A model generated the notes under the pieces. It had not been told where the DNA came from. It was given only the letters and a program-made list of their open reading frames with translations, and searched no databases. Shown piece by piece: positions 22,093 to 29,965 of a stretch of DNA of 37,822 bases. Each line of letters starts with the position of its first letter. Position 1 is the first letter of the stretch. The position numbers were made by a program, and so were the translations under genes. The DNA comes from Candidatus Erginobacter occultus (lineage in GTDB: Bacteria; Auribacterota; Erginobacteria; Erginobacterales; Erginobacteraceae), in contig JAVCCZ010000111.1 in NCBI GenBank assembly GCA_030765265.1, positions 1 through 37,822 of the forward strand, written 5' to 3'.

Positions 22093-22165
22093 GGGGCAGT
22101 AGCTCAGCTGGGAGAGCACCACGTTCGCAACGTGGGGGTCGGCGGTTCGAACCCGCTCTGCTCCA
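22093..22165 (+). tRNA. tRNA-Ala (anticodon CGC)
   Basis: A complete 73-base cloverleaf. The acceptor stem GGGGCAG/CTGCTCC includes the G3-U70 wobble that identifies alanine tRNAs, and the discriminator is A73. The D arm is GCTC...GAGC, the anticodon stem CCACG/CGTGG with loop TTCGCAA (anticodon CGC at 22126-22128), the variable loop has 5 bases, and the T arm is GGCGG-TTCGAAC-CCGCT. The 3' CCA is not encoded. It reads GCG codons, which are frequent in a GC-rich genome. It is followed by a hairpin terminator. Confidence 0.97.
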
Positions 22166-22178
22166 TCGCTTTAAACCT

Positions 22179-22206
22179 GCGGCGGAAACGCCGCTTTCCC
22201 ATTTTT
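22179..22206 (+). terminator. Rho-independent terminator after tRNA-Ala
   Basis: GCGGCG-GAAA-CGCCGC (22179-22194) forms a six-pair GC stem with a stable GAAA tetraloop, followed by TTTCCCATTTTT. The U tract is interrupted, but position and shape fit termination of the tRNA transcript, 14 bases after its 3' end. Confidence 0.7.
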
Positions 22207-22223
22207 CGTCTCTCCGAAGCCAA

Positions 22224-23102
22224 GTGATCAGGGACATCATCATCTCGATGCGGCCGCGGCAGTGGCTGAAGAACACCTTCGTCTTCGCGGCCCTGGTCTT
22301 CTCCCGGAGCTTCACCGATTCCGGGGCCATTCTTCGCGCCCTGGCCGCCTTCGTTATCTTCTCGCTCCTCTCCGGGGCGGTCTACCTCCTCAACGACCTG
22401 GCCGACGCCGCCGAGGACCGGCTCCACGCCGGCAAACGCGGCCGCCCGATCGCCCGCGGCTCCCTCTCTCCCCGGGCGGCCCGGGCCGCGGCTTTGGCCG
22501 CCGGGGCGGCGGCCCTGGCGGCGGCCTTCGGGATCAATCTCCATCTCGGCCTGCTGGCCGCCGGCTATCTCCTGCTGATGATCCTTTACTCCCTGCTCCT
22601 GAAACGGGTGGTGATCGTCGACGCCCTGGCGATCGCCTTCGGCTTCATCTTCCGGGTCACCGCCGGGGGGGTGGCGATCGCCGTCCCGGTCTCGGAGTGG
22701 CTCCTGATCTGCACCTTTCTCCTCGCCCTCTTCCTCGCCCTCTGCAAGCGCCGCCACGAACTGGTCCTGATGGGCGAGGGGGCCGCCGCCCACCGGAAGA
22801 TCCTGGCCGAGTACTCCCCGGTCCTCCTCGACCAGATGATCGCGGTCGTCACTTCCTCGACGGTAATGGCCTACGGACTCTATACCCTCTGGCCCCGGAC
22901 CCGGATCGAGATCAGCCCCCGCCTCTATTACAGCATCCCCTTTGTCCTTTACGGGATCTTCCGCTACCTCTACCTGGTCCACCGGAAGGAGGGAGGGGGA
23001 GAACCGGGCCGGACCCTGATGGCCGACCGGGCTCTCCTGATCAACGTCGTCCTCTGGGTGGCGGCGGTGGTCGCCATCCTCCGCTTCTTCCCCCCCGCTT
23101 AA
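22224..23102 (+). CDS. UbiA-family prenyltransferase, decaprenyl-phosphate phosphoribosyltransferase-like
   Basis: A 292-aa polytopic membrane protein with about nine helices. The N-terminus SMRPRQWLKNTFVFAALVFS and the motif YLLNDLADAAEDRLHAGKRGRPIA, with the Asp-rich NDxxDxxxD variant, match the subgroup that transfers 5-phosphoribose from PRPP onto a polyprenyl phosphate. The second motif is VDALAIAFGFIFRVTAGG. In actinobacteria this makes the lipid donor for arabinan; in other bacteria the role is less clear. GTG start after the tRNA terminator. It is followed 3 bases later by a GT39-type glycosyltransferase, consistent with lipid-linked sugar use. Quinone or heme prenyl transfer is less likely given the N-terminus. 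Confidence 0.85.
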   Translation: MIRDIIISMRPRQWLKNTFVFAALVFSRSFTDSGAILRALAAFVIFSLLSGAVYLLNDLADAAEDRLHAGKRGRPIARGSLSPRAARAAALAAGAAALAAAFGINLHLGLLAAGYLLLMILYSLLLKRVVIVDALAIAFGFIFRVTAGGVAIAVPVSEWLLICTFLLALFLALCKRRHELVLMGEGAAAHRKILAEYSPVLLDQMIAVVTSSTVMAYGLYTLWPRTRIEISPRLYYSIPFVLYGIFRYLYLVHRKEGGGEPGRTLMADRALLINVVLWVAAVVAILRFFPPA

Positions 23103-23105
23103 ATA

Positions 23106-24713
23106 ATGTCTGCCGGCCGAAAACAGTTGAAATTCCTCCTCCCCCTGGCCGCCCTTGTGGCCGGGGCGCTGGTCTGGGGTCTGTATTACACCCACCAGTA
23201 CGATCCGGAGCAGGGGCTGAACGTCAGCGACGCCATCACCACCATCGATCTGGCCCAGACGGCCCGGCGGGTGGCTCAGGGCGAGGGACTGACCACCGGC
23301 TTCATCCGGCCGGTCAGCCTGAGGTTCCATCCCGACTATCTCCACCACCCCGAACTGACCCACCCCCCGCTCTACATCCTGGTCCTGGCGACCGCCTTCC
23401 TGGCCGCCGGCGCCCGGGACGCGACCGTGGTCGCGGTCTCGACCATCTTCTTCTGGGCGCTGGTCCCCTGGCTCTGGTACTGGGGGAGGAAGATCTTCGA
23501 CGACCTGACCGCCGGACTGGCCATCCTCCTCTACTGTCTCAACCCGGTATTCCTGAGGATCTCGATCAACGGCAGCCCGGTCCCCTTTATCGCCTTTCTC
23601 CTCTTCTGTCTCCTCTACTTTCTCTACCGCTCCCGGACCGATTCCCGCCTCTTCCCAGCGGCCGCCGGGGCGGTGATCGGTCTCGCCTACCTGACCCGTT
23701 ACAGCTGCGGACTCTGGCTGATCCCGGCCGGGCTCGTCCTGGCCGCCGAAGGCCGGGACCACCGGTTCCGGCGGATCGCCTGCCTGGCGGGAGCCGCCTT
23801 CCTGGTCGCCCTCCCCTGGCTGATCCGGAACTGGGCGGTGGCCGGCGGACCCTTCTTCACCCTCGACGGCTTCAAGCCCTCGATGTTCTCCGACCCCCGC
23901 CCCGGCTACATCCTCTGGCGGGGCTTCTCCGCCCGATCCCTGATCGTCCCCCAGCGGGGCTACTTTCTCTTCAAGAAGTTTCTCCTCGGGCTCCGGGAGA
24001 GCTACCTGAGGGTGCTGCTCCTGACCGGGAACTTTGCCTCCGTCTTCGCGCTGCTCTCCGCCCTCTACCGCTTCCCCGACCGGAAGTTCGACCGGCTGAA
24101 GTACGCCTTCGGGATGATGCTGGTCCTGGAATGCGGCTACTTGAGTCTCTTCAGCCCGGCCGGACAGGGGACCGCCGTCTTCATCCCCGGCGCCTCCCTG
24201 CTGGCGGCCGCCTTTTTCCTCCACCTGCTCTTCCGGTTTCAGGGCCGGCGGGCGGTTCTCACCCGGACCGCGCTCGCCCTCTTCTTCCTCCTCCTGGTCT
24301 CGATCCCGATCTCCGACAAGCTCGGGCCCCGGGACTTCCCCCGGCTGAGGCTCTACAGCGTCAAGAACATCCGGGAAGTGGCGGCGGCCGTCCCGGAAGG
24401 CGAGATCCTGGTCTCCGACGTCCCCTGGGCAGTCTCCTGGTACGGGGGAGTGACTTCCCTCTGGCTCCCCTTCCGGCTGGAGGATTACGAGGAGATCCGG
24501 ATCTACCGGGAGCCGGCGGTGGCCGGTCTCTTCCTCACCCCGTTCTACGGGGGCGACTTCTTCGACCGGGGGGAGATCAGTCCCGACTGGCTGCGGGTCT
24601 ACGACACCGGCTGGGTCCCGGGGGGCTGGGGGCTGGAGCACCGGACCTCGCTCCCCGAAGACCACGTCTTCATCTCCCGGTCCCCTTACCCCAATACCGG
24701 GGGGAAGGATTGA
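23106..24713 (+). CDS. GT39/ArnT-type membrane glycosyltransferase
   Basis: A 535-aa protein with an N-terminal helix, a first periplasmic loop with DAITTIDLAQTARRVAQGEG and HPELTHPPLYILVLA (the acidic catalytic loop and H-P-P motif of PMT/ArnT proteins), then about ten further helices with TRYSCGLWLIPAGLVLAAEG, and a soluble C-terminal region. Such enzymes use polyprenyl-phosphate sugars outside the membrane to modify glycolipids or proteins. It sits 3 bases after the UbiA-type gene, which could supply its lipid-linked donor. Its TGA stop shares a base with the next ATG (TGATG). Donor and acceptor are unknown. Confidence 0.82.
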   Translation: MSAGRKQLKFLLPLAALVAGALVWGLYYTHQYDPEQGLNVSDAITTIDLAQTARRVAQGEGLTTGFIRPVSLRFHPDYLHHPELTHPPLYILVLATAFLAAGARDATVVAVSTIFFWALVPWLWYWGRKIFDDLTAGLAILLYCLNPVFLRISINGSPVPFIAFLLFCLLYFLYRSRTDSRLFPAAAGAVIGLAYLTRYSCGLWLIPAGLVLAAEGRDHRFRRIACLAGAAFLVALPWLIRNWAVAGGPFFTLDGFKPSMFSDPRPGYILWRGFSARSLIVPQRGYFLFKKFLLGLRESYLRVLLLTGNFASVFALLSALYRFPDRKFDRLKYAFGMMLVLECGYLSLFSPAGQGTAVFIPGASLLAAAFFLHLLFRFQGRRAVLTRTALALFFLLLVSIPISDKLGPRDFPRLRLYSVKNIREVAAAVPEGEILVSDVPWAVSWYGGVTSLWLPFRLEDYEEIRIYREPAVAGLFLTPFYGGDFFDRGEISPDWLRVYDTGWVPGGWGLEHRTSLPEDHVFISRSPYPNTGGKD

Positions 24714-25336
24714 TGACCGCCTTCCTGGTGGGGCTGACCGGGGGGAGCTGCGCCGGGAAGACCACCCTGGCCGGGCTGGTCCAAAAACGGCTCTCCCCGA
24801 CCGCGGCGGCGATCATTTCTTCCGACCGTTACTACCGCCCGCTCGACCACCTCCCCCCCGAAAGACGTTCCCGGGAAAACTTCGACTCGCCGGCGCTGCT
24901 CGACTTCGAACTGCTGAAAGAACATCTCTCCCTGCTTCGGGCTGGGAAACCGGCCCGGCTCCCGGTCTACGACTTCCGCCTCCACACCCGCTCGCCTCAG
25001 ACCGAGCGGCTGGTCCCGCCGCCGGTGATCCTGGTCGAGGGGATCTTCCTCCTCGCCGACCCCGACCTGGAAAGACTTTTCCACCTGGCGGTCTACGTCG
25101 AGACCCGGGAGGCCGTCCGGCTCGCCCGCCGCCTCCGGCGGGACCGGGCCGAACGGGGAAAGACGGCGGAGGAGATCCTCGACCGTTACTTCGCCGAGGT
25201 CCGCCCCGCCCACCAGCGGCTGGTCCGGCCCGGGCGCGAATCGGCCGGGCTGGTGGTGAACGGGGAAGACAACCTGGAGGAATCCGCCCGGCTCGTCGCC
25301 GGCCGGATCGAACAGACGGCCGCCGGGACGCCTTAG
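24713..25336 (+). CDS. udk: Uridine kinase
   Basis: A 207-aa P-loop kinase that phosphorylates uridine and cytidine. It has Walker A GGSCAGKT at residues 10-17, SSDRYYRPLDHLP, NFDSPALLDFELL, PVYDFRLHTR, VILVEGIFLL and the lid RRLRRDRAERGKTAEEILDRYF. The ORF track shows it only as the tail of a 1024-aa frame starting at 22262. The upstream 817 residues of that frame are out-of-frame shadow of the UbiA and GT39 genes, rich in Arg, Pro and Gly. The true start is the ATG in TGATG that overlaps the GT39 stop. The link to envelope glycans may be only operon location. Confidence 0.93.
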   Translation: MTAFLVGLTGGSCAGKTTLAGLVQKRLSPTAAAIISSDRYYRPLDHLPPERRSRENFDSPALLDFELLKEHLSLLRAGKPARLPVYDFRLHTRSPQTERLVPPPVILVEGIFLLADPDLERLFHLAVYVETREAVRLARRLRRDRAERGKTAEEILDRYFAEVRPAHQRLVRPGRESAGLVVNGEDNLEESARLVAGRIEQTAAGTP

Positions 25337-25358
25337 TTGTCCGAAAAGGGTGAGAGAT

Positions 25359-26639
25359 ATGCCGGAGTCCGTCATTCATTTAATCCACGCGATCTCCTCC
25401 GCCGCTTTCGGATTCTTCCTGATCCTGGCGATCGCGGTCAGCCTGATTCTGGTTTTGATCTCCCTGGCCGTGATTTTTCTCCGCGATCGGCGGGGGGAGC
25501 GGGCGCTCAATCCCGAGGAGGCGCCGGAAGTGACGGTTCAAATCCCGACCAAGAACGAGATCGTCGCCCTCCGTTGCGCCCGCCGCTGCCTGAACTCGGA
25601 TTACCCGGCCGAGCGGCTGCAGATCCTGATCGGCGATGACAGCGACCAGGGGTGGATTTCCGAAGAGATCGACGATTTCGCCGCCGCGCACCCCGGGGTG
25701 GAAGTGGTCAGGAGGGAAGACCGCTCGGGGTTCAAGCCGGGCAATCTCAACGCGATGCTGGAACAGAGCCGGGGCGCGATCATCGTCGTCCTGGATTCCG
25801 ATTTTACCCCGGGAGAAGATTTTATCCGCAGGATCGTCGCCCCCTTTGTCCACGATCCGGACGTCGCCTCGGTCCAGGCCCGCTGGGATTTCATCAACCC
25901 CGGGGATAACCTGGCCACGGTTCTAGGCGCGACGATGGGTTACACCTTCCACCGGGTCTTTCTCCCCTTTATGAACTTCTTCGGAAGTTCCTTCATCTGC
26001 GGGTCGGCCGAGGCGGTAAGGAAAAGCGTTCTCGATGAACTGGGCGGTTGGCGGCCCGGGATCCTGACCGAAGATATCGAATTCTCGCTGAGGATGACCC
26101 GCCGGGGAAAGAAGATGCTCTACCTCCCCGATCTATCCTGCCCGGGGGAGGTCCCCCGGACGGCTGGGGATCTTTATCGCCAGCAGATGAGATGGGCGCA
26201 CGGGGTGATCAGCGCCTATCTGCTTCATTTCCCGGGAATCTGGTTCAACCGGAGGATCAGGCTGAGACGGAAGACGCTCTCGATGTTTTCGGGGTTGGGC
26301 TACGTCTTCCCGGTATTGGTCTCCGGCCTCCTGGTCACCAGTTGCCTGGCCGTCCTTACCGCTCCGCCCCAACCGGTCGATCCCGGCCAGGTGATCGGGG
26401 AAATCGCCCGCAACGTCCTCCTCACCTCCGGCTTGCTTTTTCTCAGTACGGTCGCCATCTGGCGGGGCGGCCGGATCAGGCTTTTCCCCCGGATGGTGCT
26501 CTCCGCCTTCACGGTCGGGCTGGTGCTGATCTTCTTCGTCCTCAAGGGAATCGTGACCGCCCTCCTCGGGCGACCGATGGAATGGTACCTGATCCGGAAA
26601 AGCGGGGATTGCACCCCCGCCGGAGCGGCGGGGAGGTAG
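25359..26639 (+). CDS. Processive family 2 glycosyltransferase (cellulose-synthase-like)
   Basis: A 426-aa membrane enzyme. A pair of N-terminal hydrophobic segments precedes a cytoplasmic GT-A domain with VTVQIPTKNE, IGDDSD, VVLDSDFTPGEDF (D-x-D type), GGWRPGILTEDIEFSLRM (catalytic TED) and QQMRWAHG (QxxRW, mark of processive synthases). Three or four C-terminal helices follow. It probably polymerises and extrudes a beta-linked glycan or adds long chains. The ATG at 25359 is preferred over the GTG at 25350, since AAGGGTGAG before it then acts as ribosome-binding site. No PilZ domain or BcsB-type partner is present. It converges with the next gene. Confidence 0.88.
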   Translation: MPESVIHLIHAISSAAFGFFLILAIAVSLILVLISLAVIFLRDRRGERALNPEEAPEVTVQIPTKNEIVALRCARRCLNSDYPAERLQILIGDDSDQGWISEEIDDFAAAHPGVEVVRREDRSGFKPGNLNAMLEQSRGAIIVVLDSDFTPGEDFIRRIVAPFVHDPDVASVQARWDFINPGDNLATVLGATMGYTFHRVFLPFMNFFGSSFICGSAEAVRKSVLDELGGWRPGILTEDIEFSLRMTRRGKKMLYLPDLSCPGEVPRTAGDLYRQQMRWAHGVISAYLLHFPGIWFNRRIRLRRKTLSMFSGLGYVFPVLVSGLLVTSCLAVLTAPPQPVDPGQVIGEIARNVLLTSGLLFLSTVAIWRGGRIRLFPRMVLSAFTVGLVLIFFVLKGIVTALLGRPMEWYLIRKSGDCTPAGAAGR

Positions 26640-26666
26640 GAGGAAAACAGGAAACTACTTTTCCTC
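26640..26666. terminator. Possible bidirectional terminator hairpin between convergent genes
   Basis: GAGGAAAA (26640-26647) and TTTTCCTC (26659-26666) make an 8-bp stem with an 11-base loop, directly after the GT2 stop and 36 bases from the end of the convergent membrane-protein gene. A/T runs are within the stem, so it could end transcripts from either side. Weak evidence. Confidence 0.35.
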
Positions 26667-26701
26667 TTGGCGGATAACTGTCCCGGAATAGATCGGGAGA
26701 A

Positions 26702-27526
26702 TCAGAAATCGACCCGGAGAGGCTTCTTCAGCAGGAGTCCGAAGACCAGGGCGAGGACGAAGTAGACGATCGACCAGTGGGTCCTAAACCAGAGGAAGGG
26801 GACTTCCCGGGCGGGATAATCGATCCGGATGGAGCGGAATGGACTTTCGGCGGGGACGGCCGGGCCGCCGGGGTAGAGGAGGGACTGGCCGAAGGAAGGC
26901 CGGCCGGCCTGGGGATAGATCCGCTCAAGGACCGGGTCGGCCCGCAACGGGAACCCAACTTCCGCTCCCCCGGCCCGGAAGTCCAGGGGGTAGTCGCCCT
27001 CCTTCTCCACCCGCAGCCGCCAGGCCGCTTCCCCGATGGCCCCCATCCGCACCGGAGGGGTCTCCACCTTCACCCCCGGGGAGGACAGGAGCGACGGGTC
27101 CAGGGCCAGGAGATCGGACCCGGGTTCAAAGACAGCGGCGGCGTTGACCGCCTCCCCCGGTCCCGGCGGCCGGTAACCGTAATAAAGCTGCATCTGGATA
27201 CAGAGCAGTCCGATCGGGATGATAATCACAACCACGGGGGGTAGAGCGTAAGTCATATATCTGCCCACACCGGCCATCACCAGACCGAACTGGGCGATGA
27301 TCCTGCCCAGGTTGTCCCGGAAGAGGTAGATCCCGAAGAAGTGTCCGAAGATCCTTTTCTTGGCCCGGGTAATCCCCTCCTGGTTGGAGAATTTTTTGTA
27401 GATCAAGAGGGCGAAGACGGCGGTGACCAGGGCGAGCAGCGCGATCCCGGCCACCGCCGGAAGCCGGCGGAAGGGGGTCAAAACCAGTCCGACCAGAAAA
27501 GTGACAATATCGAAAAAGTAACTCAT
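26702..27526 (-). CDS. Conserved membrane protein with Oxa1/EMC3-like topology
   Basis: A 274-aa protein I cannot name. Hydrophobic segments lie at about 5-18, 22-41 and 92-113, and one at the C-terminus (about 249-266). A basic cytoplasmic stretch KKFSNQEGITRAKKRIFGHFFGIYLFRDN joins the second and third, and a 130-residue beta-rich, Pro/Gly-rich extracytoplasmic domain lies before the last helix. The segment LFRDNLGRIIAQFGLVMAGVGRYM followed by LPPVVVIIIPIGLLCIQMQLYYGYRPP recalls the coiled hairpin plus hydrophobic core of DUF106/EMC3/YidC-type insertases. That link is from motif impression only. It is transcribed alone, opposite to its neighbours. Confidence 0.6.
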   Translation of the reverse strand: MSYFFDIVTFLVGLVLTPFRRLPAVAGIALLALVTAVFALLIYKKFSNQEGITRAKKRIFGHFFGIYLFRDNLGRIIAQFGLVMAGVGRYMTYALPPVVVIIIPIGLLCIQMQLYYGYRPPGPGEAVNAAAVFEPGSDLLALDPSLLSSPGVKVETPPVRMGAIGEAAWRLRVEKEGDYPLDFRAGGAEVGFPLRADPVLERIYPQAGRPSFGQSLLYPGGPAVPAESPFRSIRIDYPAREVPFLWFRTHWSIVYFVLALVFGLLLKKPLRVDF

Positions 27527-27650
27527 AATCCATCCCCGCCTGGAAATCGTTAACGCGCTGAGTATACAATATCGCAGACTCCGCCGACTTTTTCAATCCC
27601 ATAATTCTCCTGCCCCTCAAAACGAGAAAACTCCACTTTTAACAAAACCC

Positions 27651-27687
27651 TTGACAGTGCCGGCCCCCGTCACCTATGATCCCGACC
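27651..27687 (+). promoter_or_regulatory. Sigma70-like promoter of the DEAD-box helicase gene
   Basis: TTGACA (27651-27656) and TATGAT (27675-27680) are separated by 18 bases. Predicted initiation near 27687 leaves a leader of about 35 bases with AAGGA before the ATG at 27722. Confidence 0.6.
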
Positions 27688-27721
27688 CCGTCAATAAAAA
27701 CTTCCATCTTTAAGGAATACT

Positions 27722-28942
27722 ATGTCGTCTCCCCCTCCCGTAGTGAAAGCTGAATCTTCCCGTCCGAATACCCCCGATGAATCCTCGAACCGGAAACCGG
27801 ACAGCCCGCCGACCTTTACCGGGCTGGGCCTGGGCCAAGAAGCGCTGGATGCGGTCGAGCGGGCCGGATTCTACGGCCCGACCGAGATCCAGGAGAAGTT
27901 CATCCCGGCGGCCCTGACCGGCCGCGACTCCATCGGCCGGGCCCGGACCGGGACCGGCAAGACCGCCGCCTTTCTCCTCCCCCTCTTTCACCGTTTCTTC
28001 TCCGGGGAACCGGTCCGGATGCTGGTCCTGGCCCCGACCCGGGAACTGGCCGAGCAGATCAAGCAGGAAAGCCGGAAGCTCTCCGGAAAGAACCTACCCC
28101 GGGTTCTGGCCGCCTACGGCGGGACCCGGCTCTTCCCCCAGATCGAGGAACTGAAGGAGAAGCCGGAGATCGTGGTCGGCACCCCCGGTCGGCTGATGGA
28201 CCTCGGACAGAGAAAGGCCCTCGACTTCGGCGACTTCCGGATCGTGGTCCTCGACGAGGTCGACCGGATGTTCGATATGGGCTTCCGCCAGGATATCGCC
28301 CGGATTCTCGGACAGTGCCGAAAGCGCGAGCAGACCCTCTTCCTCTCCGCCACACTCCCGCCGGAGATTATGCGGCTGGCCGAGCGATACCTGAAGAACC
28401 CGCTCCGGATCTCGGCGGTAGAAGAGGAGAGTCCTTCGGTGGAGTCGCTGGAGCAGGCCTATTTCATCATCTCCCCCCGGCGGAAGCGGTCGCTTCTGGA
28501 GCGGCTCCTGGAGCGGGAGAAACCGGACCTGGCCCTGATCTTCGTGAGAACCAAGAGGGGGGTGGAGCGGCTGGGGAAGGCCCTGGATAAGAAATACCGC
28601 TCGACCTTCGTCCACGGGGACCTGAGTCAGAAAGAACGGGACCGGGCGGTCAACCGTTTCCGGGAGGGGAAGGTGAAGATCCTGGTCGCGACCGACCTGA
28701 TGGGCCGGGGGATCGACGTCCCCGGGATCACCCATATCATCAACTACGATATCCCGGAGTATCCCGAGGACTACCTCCACCGGGTTGGCCGGGCGGCCCG
28801 GATGGAGGCCAAGGGAAAAGCTTTCACCTTCGTCACCCCGGAGCAGGGCGAGGCCCTGACCAAGATCGAGATCCTCTGCAACCTGATGCTCCCCGAGGAC
28901 CGGATCGAGAACTTCGATACCGGTTTGGAAGAGGAAAGCTGA
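27722..28942 (+). CDS. DEAD-box ATP-dependent RNA helicase with DEVD motif II
   Basis: A 406-aa RhlE/RhlB-type helicase that unwinds structured RNA. It has a Q motif with F32, T53 and Q57 (PTEIQEKFIPAALTGRD), Walker A ARTGTGKT (74-81), PTRELAEQ, TPGRLMD, motif II VLDEVD (178-181, Val in place of Ala), SAT (209-211), then VATDLMGRGIDVPGI and HRVGRAAR. The C-terminal extension is minimal, as in a core helicase. The first 30 residues are a polar Ser/Pro-rich tail. It is a single-gene unit with its own promoter. Cold-shock, ribosome assembly or RNA decay roles are all possible. Confidence 0.94.
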   Translation: MSSPPPVVKAESSRPNTPDESSNRKPDSPPTFTGLGLGQEALDAVERAGFYGPTEIQEKFIPAALTGRDSIGRARTGTGKTAAFLLPLFHRFFSGEPVRMLVLAPTRELAEQIKQESRKLSGKNLPRVLAAYGGTRLFPQIEELKEKPEIVVGTPGRLMDLGQRKALDFGDFRIVVLDEVDRMFDMGFRQDIARILGQCRKREQTLFLSATLPPEIMRLAERYLKNPLRISAVEEESPSVESLEQAYFIISPRRKRSLLERLLEREKPDLALIFVRTKRGVERLGKALDKKYRSTFVHGDLSQKERDRAVNRFREGKVKILVATDLMGRGIDVPGITHIINYDIPEYPEDYLHRVGRAARMEAKGKAFTFVTPEQGEALTKIEILCNLMLPEDRIENFDTGLEEES

Positions 28943-29156
28943 CTGCCCGCCCCTGTGCCCGCCCCTGTGGCAATCCAGTTCGCGCTATCGGCAGTTATCG
29001 ACCCTTGACTGACGTGTCTCGGAAGTAACTTGTGCAACGTTATTGCGAGGAGCAAAGCGACGAAGCAATCTATTCCCTCGCAGTGGATTGAGATTGCTTC
29101 GCTATCGCTCGCAATGACGGTTTACTGCCCATTATTTCTCAACCACGACACTTGCG
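28943..29156. other. Repeat-bearing spacer between the helicase and thi4 genes
   Basis: The gap begins with a short duplication of GCCCGCCCCTGTG-like sequence just after the helicase stop and then holds the inverted-repeat element annotated at 29039-29118. The final part, AACCACGACACTTGCGCTAATC, resembles AACCACGAATTCTCGCTAATC in the spacer at 33421, so it may be another degenerate repeat; it contains the thi4 stop codon. No gene or clear terminator is seen. Confidence 0.5.
29039..29118. repeat. Imperfect inverted-repeat element (ATTGCGAGG...GAAGCAATCT)
   Basis: The left arm GTTATTGCGAGG...GAAGCAATCT (29039-29071) and the right arm AGATTGCTTCG...CTCGCAATGAC (29091-29118) are imperfect reverse complements around a 19-base centre. 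One arm-type copy also occurs at 1784-1828. This recurring palindrome family is non-coding and could be a small non-autonomous mobile element. Confidence 0.65.
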
Positions 29157-29951
29157 CTAATCATCTCCGGGAACCCCTTCCGAAGCGGAGAACTCTTCCA
29201 GGATCAGGGCGGCGGCCTTGCGGCCGCTCTTCAGCATCCCGCCGAAGATCGGGCCCATCCGGAAGCCCCCGCTGACGTTGTTGGCCGCCATCCCGGAGAC
29301 GTAGAGGCCGGGGCAGAGCTGCTTGGTGTCCCGGACGGTGGACTCCTCTCCCCGCTCCACCCACATCGGGCGTTCGCCCATAATCCCCCCCGACCCGGTG
29401 GCGAGGGCGATTCCGGCCTTCCGGGAGGCGAGGGCGGCGATCTCGCTGGGGTGTCCGGTCCCGTCGAGGACGGCCCGGGAGGTCACCACCAGGGGATCGA
29501 CGTGCATCTCCAGCCGGGTGACCGGGGACCAGTTGATGACCACCCCGGCAACCCGGTCCTCCTTGAAGACGATATCCTCGACGCTGACCGCGTTGAAGAA
29601 GACCGCCCCCGCCCGGCAGGCCCCGAAGACCAGGCCGGCGGCCATCTCCACCGCGTCCACCGTATACCGGCCCTCCCCGCAGAGGCGGGAGCCGATCCCG
29701 AAGTCTTCCAGGATCGGGAGGCTGTCTTCCTGGACCACCACCTCGTTGAAGAGCATCCCCCCGCCCCAGATCCCGCCCCCGGGGGCGAGCTTCCGCTCGA
29801 AGACGGCGACCTTCTTCCCGGCCGCGGCCAGGTCGCGGGCGGCCACCATCCCCGAGGGACCGGCCCCCACCACCGCCACGTCAATCGCGAGATGTTCGCG
29901 GAGCTTTTCAAAGAAACGTTCGACAATCGCCAGGGAAATCTTTTCTTCCAT
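29157..29951 (-). CDS. thi4: Sulfide-dependent ADP-thiazole synthase (Thi4 family)
   Basis: A 264-aa flavin-fold enzyme making the thiazole half of thiamine from NAD and glycine. It has the dinucleotide-binding [16 protein letters not shown] (from residue 27), [23 protein letters not shown], a central [12 protein letters not shown] and C-terminal [27 protein letters not shown]. Yeast Thi4 gives up its own sulfur from a Cys; here the aligned position is His150 ([10 protein letters not shown]), as in archaeal non-suicidal enzymes that use free sulfide with iron. It is the last gene of a minus-strand block rich in sulfur and Fe-S functions. GGAG lies 8 bases before the ATG. No TPP riboswitch was recognised upstream. 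Confidence 0.93.
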   Translation of the reverse strand: MEEKISLAIVERFFEKLREHLAIDVAVVGAGPSGMVAARDLAAAGKKVAVFERKLAPGGGIWGGGMLFNEVVVQEDSLPILEDFGIGSRLCGEGRYTVDAVEMAAGLVFGACRAGAVFFNAVSVEDIVFKEDRVAGVVINWSPVTRLEMHVDPLVVTSRAVLDGTGHPSEIAALASRKAGIALATGSGGIMGERPMWVERGEESTVRDTKQLCPGLYVSGMAANNVSGGFRMGPIFGGMLKSGRKAAALILEEFSASEGVPGDD

Positions 29952-29965
29952 ATTCTTTCTCCAGT

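Noticed and set aside
22104-24665. 853-aa minus-strand ORF
   Set aside because: Antisense shadow of the tRNA, UbiA and GT39 genes. Low-complexity Glu/Gly/Asp composition and no domain.
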